Source: an uncultured Bacteroides sp. (lineage in GTDB: Bacteria; Bacteroidota; Bacteroidia; Bacteroidales; Bacteroidaceae). From it: a DNA stretch of 34,778 nucleotides. The stretch covers positions 1 to 34,778 of the forward strand of contig CALUOV010000001.1 of the NCBI GenBank assembly GCA_944322275.1. Reading direction: 5' to 3'. A program made the translations under genes and the position numbers. Shown in pieces: positions 32,189 through 34,778 of this stretch. The notes below the pieces were generated by a model that was not told where the DNA came from, searched no databases, and was given only the letters and a program-made list of their open reading frames with translations. The number at the start of each line of letters is the position of its first letter. The first letter of the stretch is position 1.

Positions 32189-32252
32189 AAAAAAAGGAGT
32201 ACCGCTGTACTCCAACCTTTGTTAACCTTAAAATCTAATACTATGAAAAACA
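32189..32252 (-). ncRNA. Candidate small RNA of about 60 nt with intrinsic terminator
   Basis: Downstream of a full-consensus promoter (32258-32288) the minus strand runs through about 40 nt of AU-rich leader without a stable frame, then into the hairpin GGAGTAC-AGCG-GTACTCC (32196-32213) followed by seven T residues (32189-32195). A complete promoter-leader-terminator unit with no coding sequence inside is the hallmark of a small RNA. The GSCFA gene 175 bp downstream has its own -7 box, so this is not simply its leader, although attenuation cannot be excluded. I cannot name the family. Confidence 0.6.
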
Positions 32253-32257
32253 CAATG

Positions 32258-32288
32258 CAAAGGTACAAACTCTTTGAATACCTGCAAA
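32258..32288 (-). promoter_or_regulatory. Full-consensus promoter of the candidate small RNA
   Basis: On the minus strand TTTG (32285-32288), a 19-bp spacer, and TACCTTTG (32258-32265) form one of the best -33/-7 pairs in the window. Confidence 0.75.
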
Positions 32289-32419
32289 TAAAACGAATAA
32301 AAAAGCCCGTATTATAACACTATTTAGAAGTTATATACAAAGAGCAACAAAAAAGCTATTTCATTCGACACCTATAATGCCGTACTGTAAGACATTAAGT
32401 CTCATCATTTTTCCAACGT

Positions 32420-32453
32420 TTTGTTCAGCATCTCACTTTTTTTATTACCTTTG
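32420..32453 (+). promoter_or_regulatory. Promoter of the DUF4831 gene
   Basis: TTTG at 32420-32423 and TACCTTTG at 32446-32453 with a 22-bp spacer, 23 bp before the ATG at 32477. Confidence 0.65.
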
Positions 32454-32476
32454 CCTAAAAATCAACCTAAGAACGC

Positions 32477-33547
32477 ATGAAGAAAAGCATATATCTTTTA
32501 TCTTCCGCACTTTGTATCAGTCTGTATACTCAGGCACAAACGGAAGTGACCGTAGGCGTAATGCAAGGCAAAGACTACGGGGTGACATACATGCTGCCGC
32601 AAACTAAGATAGAAATCGTGGTACACGCTACACGGCACACCTATATTCCTGGAGAGTTTTGCCGCTATGCGGAACGTTACCTGCGATTGTCGGATGTGTC
32701 GGACGAAGCAAAGGTGTATTGGACACTCGACAAAGTGGAAACACGTGCCATCGGCGTACCAGATAAGGACAATGTCTATTTCGTGAAACTAAAGGATAAA
32801 ACCGTAGCTCCTCTTATGGAGTTGACGGAAGATGGTATTGTACGCTCCATCAACATGCCCTTCAGCGGAAATAAGAGTCTCAAGCCACAGCCGGAAGAAA
32901 ATTCTCACCTGCCAGTGCATGATATAGACCCGCGTAGTTTTATGACCGAAGAAATGCTAATGGCTAGTTCACGTGCCAAAATGGCGGAGTTGACGGCCAA
33001 AGAAATCTTCAATATACGCGAAAGCAAGAATGCGCTTATACGAGGCGAAGCGGATAATATGCCTACCGATGGCGAACAGTTGAAATTGATGCTAGATAAT
33101 TTGAAAGTACAAGAAGAAGCCATGACCTCCTTGTTTATTGGAAAAGAAAAGAAAGAAAGCACTACATTTACCATCCGACTGACTCCTAAGGAAGTAAACG
33201 AAGAAATTGCATTCCGCTTTTCAAAGAAGTTGGGGCCAGTGGACAAAGATGACTTGAGCGGAACTCCTATCTACGTCAGCATTAACAATTTAGAGACTCC
33301 GACCCTCACGCCAATGAAGGAAGGTAAAAACAAAGAGCTAGAAGGAGTAGTATACAACGTACCGGGAAGAGCGCACGTAATGGTAACGTATGGGAAGCAA
33401 GTCCTATTTGATGGAGAAATGCCTATCACTCAATTCGGCACACAAGAATATTTAGCACCCGTATTATTCAATAAAAAAAGCACTACTAAGGTTCTGTTCG
33501 ATACTACAACGGGGGGGTTGATAAAAATAGACCGGGAAGAGAACTAG
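32477..33547 (+). CDS. DUF4831 family protein, exported
   Basis: A 356-aa protein with a signal peptide (MKKSIYLLSSALCISLYTQAQ). The mature part has beta-rich stretches such as VTVGVMQGKDYGVTYMLP, EFCRYAERYLRLSDVSD and a C-terminal TTTGGLIKIDREEN, which I recognise as the Bacteroidales family DUF4831. Function is unknown. No membrane anchor or lipobox, so it is probably periplasmic. It is a single gene with its own promoter. Its TAG stop overlaps the stop of the convergent PqqD-like gene in the shared tetranucleotide CTAG. Confidence 0.85.
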   Translation: MKKSIYLLSSALCISLYTQAQTEVTVGVMQGKDYGVTYMLPQTKIEIVVHATRHTYIPGEFCRYAERYLRLSDVSDEAKVYWTLDKVETRAIGVPDKDNVYFVKLKDKTVAPLMELTEDGIVRSINMPFSGNKSLKPQPEENSHLPVHDIDPRSFMTEEMLMASSRAKMAELTAKEIFNIRESKNALIRGEADNMPTDGEQLKLMLDNLKVQEEAMTSLFIGKEKKESTTFTIRLTPKEVNEEIAFRFSKKLGPVDKDDLSGTPIYVSINNLETPTLTPMKEGKNKELEGVVYNVPGRAHVMVTYGKQVLFDGEMPITQFGTQEYLAPVLFNKKSTTKVLFDTTTGGLIKIDREEN

Positions 33548-33903
33548 CTTTTTGTGGAAGGAATCAATAAACGAATAAACCCGTCTCGATGTAACTGCAG
33601 CAAATAAGCTGTTACACGAGACGGGTAATTTATTTCTCCATGGAAATGTAAATCCAACAACTCCACAATCTCCCGTACCGTACGCCGGCCGTCTATTAAA
33701 TTCCAAACAGCCGTTCCATGCTCCTCCAACCGTACATGCAACAAGGGAGAAAGCGACTCAGGCAACAGACGATGCCATACCCGCATGTGCTTAAACCTAG
33801 GGAAGACGAGCACTACGCACCCGTCTTCCCATTCGGTAGTCACCTGGCCGCTACGAACTGGAACCACATCCAACAAATTGACTTTATTTCTTAATGTTAG
33901 CAT
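33544..33903 (-). CDS. PqqD-like protein (RiPP recognition element fold), orphan
   Basis: A 119-aa protein of the PqqD family, small winged-helix proteins that usually bind leader peptides for radical SAM or other modifying enzymes. The recognisable part is VRLEEHGTAVWNLIDGRRTVREIVELLDLHF followed by VTAYLLQLHRDGFIRLL (written as separate blocks at about residues 58-113). No precursor peptide, radical SAM enzyme or other modification gene is in the window. ATG 33903 is chosen because it gives the shortest overlap (20 bp) with the upstream MFS gene; 33915 and 33921 are also possible. The coupling to a transporter gene is conserved-looking, but its role is unknown. Confidence 0.8.
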   Translation of the reverse strand: MLTLRNKVNLLDVVPVRSGQVTTEWEDGCVVLVFPRFKHMRVWHRLLPESLSPLLHVRLEEHGTAVWNLIDGRRTVREIVELLDLHFHGEINYPSRVTAYLLQLHRDGFIRLLIPSTKS

Positions 33904-34778
33904 TTTCCAATCCATAACCATATTTACGATCAGCCCGCCTCAACATCCACGCAACAAACATAGACAAACAAGCTATACCTGTAAAAATACACATAGGAAG
34001 GGTATAATCATACACATTCGAGCCATCCGCATTTTGTCCTACAATACAATAACTGTCAAGCACTTTACCTATCATGGTAGGAATACCCCACAAACCAATA
34101 TTCTGAATAAAGAAAATCAAAGCATACGCCGTGCCAAGCTGACTTACAGGAAAGATCTTGGCAACAGAAGGCCACATGGCAGAAGGAACTAACGAAAAAG
34201 CGATACCTAAAACTATCATCAACACAATAGCCACCAACCAATAGTTAATAACAGGGATAGCATAAATAAAATGTACACCTATCAACATGGCCGAACCTAA
34301 CAACATAATGGAAGCGGCCCGTCCACGTTTGTCTATGTAACCACCAAATATGGGTGTCAAAAACAAAGCTCCCAATGCCGGCAGACCAGCAAACGTGCCT
34401 GCAATGTTTTCATCAATACCATACTTTAAGATCATAAACTCTGAAGCGAACTTTTGGAAGGGGAACACACAAGAATAGAACAATACACAAAGCAAAGCAA
34501 TAAGCCAGAAACCCGGATTCACAAGAATATTCTTCACATCTCTAAAAGAGAACTTTTCAGAATCGATCTCACCCATAGACTGAGCTGCCTCAGTCAACTG
34601 ACGATCCAATTTCCGATCCATCAAAGCGAAGAGGAAAAAAGCTACCAGACCACCCACAAGCAATACCAAACCAACAAGCACTGGCGTAGTGATGTCAAAT
34701 GCCCTTGCCAATGGAATAGCCAATGAATAACCAGCTTGTGAACCAATACGAGCCAAAGCTACTTGTACCCCCATAGCC
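33884..34778 (-). CDS. MFS transporter, C-terminal part, cut by the window edge
   Basis: The minus-strand frame is open through the last base, and the visible 297 residues begin in the middle of an MFS protein (GVQVALARIGSQAGYSLAI in helix 5 region), so the N-terminus lies beyond 34778; the internal Met at 34774 is not the start. About eight hydrophobic segments remain, with a charged central loop (MDRKLDRQLTEAAQ) and the second-half motif FGGYIDKRGRAAS between helices 8 and 9. Substrate cannot be deduced. The gene overlaps the PqqD-like gene by about 20 bp and is probably co-transcribed with it. Confidence 0.88.
   Translation of the reverse strand, partial: AMGVQVALARIGSQAGYSLAIPLARAFDITTPVLVGLVLLVGGLVAFFLFALMDRKLDRQLTEAAQSMGEIDSEKFSFRDVKNILVNPGFWLIALLCVLFYSCVFPFQKFASEFMILKYGIDENIAGTFAGLPALGALFLTPIFGGYIDKRGRAASIMLLGSAMLIGVHFIYAIPVINYWLVAIVLMIVLGIAFSLVPSAMWPSVAKIFPVSQLGTAYALIFFIQNIGLWGIPTMIGKVLDSYCIVGQNADGSNVYDYTLPMCIFTGIACLSMFVAWMLRRADRKYGYGLENANIKK

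Noticed and set aside
32071..32190. 39-codon plus-strand ORF (MKRERRKTLLGGKVFSMRIQ..)
   Set aside because: No promoter, no ribosome binding site and no terminator in that orientation; length is within chance.
32243..32317. 24-codon plus-strand ORF (MKNTMQRYKLFEYLQIKRIK..)
   Set aside because: It lies wholly opposite the candidate small-RNA promoter, has no plus-strand promoter or ribosome binding site, and its sequence is explained by the minus-strand -33/-7 boxes.

Overview
The window looks like a chromosome segment of a gut Bacteroides or a close Bacteroidales relative. The evidence is the promoter style (-7 boxes of the form TAnnTTTG, several with a TTTG -33 box), near absence of Shine-Dalgarno sequences, a MurF-Alr fusion, a hybrid two-component regulator (HTCS), a Tat system with TatA and TatC only, and GSCFA and DUF4831 family proteins. 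No insertion sequence, prophage, rRNA or CRISPR array is visible. The species cannot be fixed from the sequence alone.

Layout. 1-4.3 kb (minus strand): 5'-portion of an exbB/tolQ proton-channel gene, tRNA-Ser(GGA), the group polyprenyl synthase / unknown protein / TatD nuclease, and tonB. 4.6-7.3 kb (plus): cmk-ispH, then pfkA. 7.4-10.3 kb (minus): a steroid 5-alpha-reductase homologue, an Old Yellow Enzyme flavoprotein and a short-chain dehydrogenase. This set matches what is needed to reduce and isomerise steroid or bile-acid A rings, and is the most notable metabolic system here. 10.6-23.4 kb: a pectin locus. It holds a lipoprotein GH43, an HTCS sensor-regulator, a CE12-CE8 fusion esterase and a second CE8 pectin methylesterase. 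Divergent to these lie an orphan PTS-type IIC permease, a KduI isomerase that carries a signal peptide, and a hexuronate-type MFS transporter. The probable flow is: de-esterify pectin outside the cytoplasm, isomerise the unsaturated uronate product in the periplasm, then import it. There is no SusC/SusD pair and no pectate lyase in the window.

23.5-28.5 kb (minus): a Dna2-like nuclease-helicase, a tiny basic protein (39 aa) with an unusually good ribosome binding site, a four-unit array of palindromes on an exact 22-bp period, and tatA-tatC. 28.5-32.0 kb (minus): GSCFA protein and MurF-Alr, whose MurF part contains an in-frame palindromic insertion. 32.0-32.5 kb: an intergenic region with a probable 60-nt small RNA that has a consensus promoter and a terminator. 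32.5-34.8 kb: a DUF4831 protein (plus), then an orphan PqqD-like protein and a truncated MFS transporter (minus).

Starts were moved inward from the longest ORF for several genes (tatD, polyprenyl synthase, cmk, the 5-alpha-reductase homologue, pectinesterase 2, helicase, tatA, pqqD-like) where promoters, overlaps or family length argued for it. All function calls come from reading motifs and from memory of families; no search was run.
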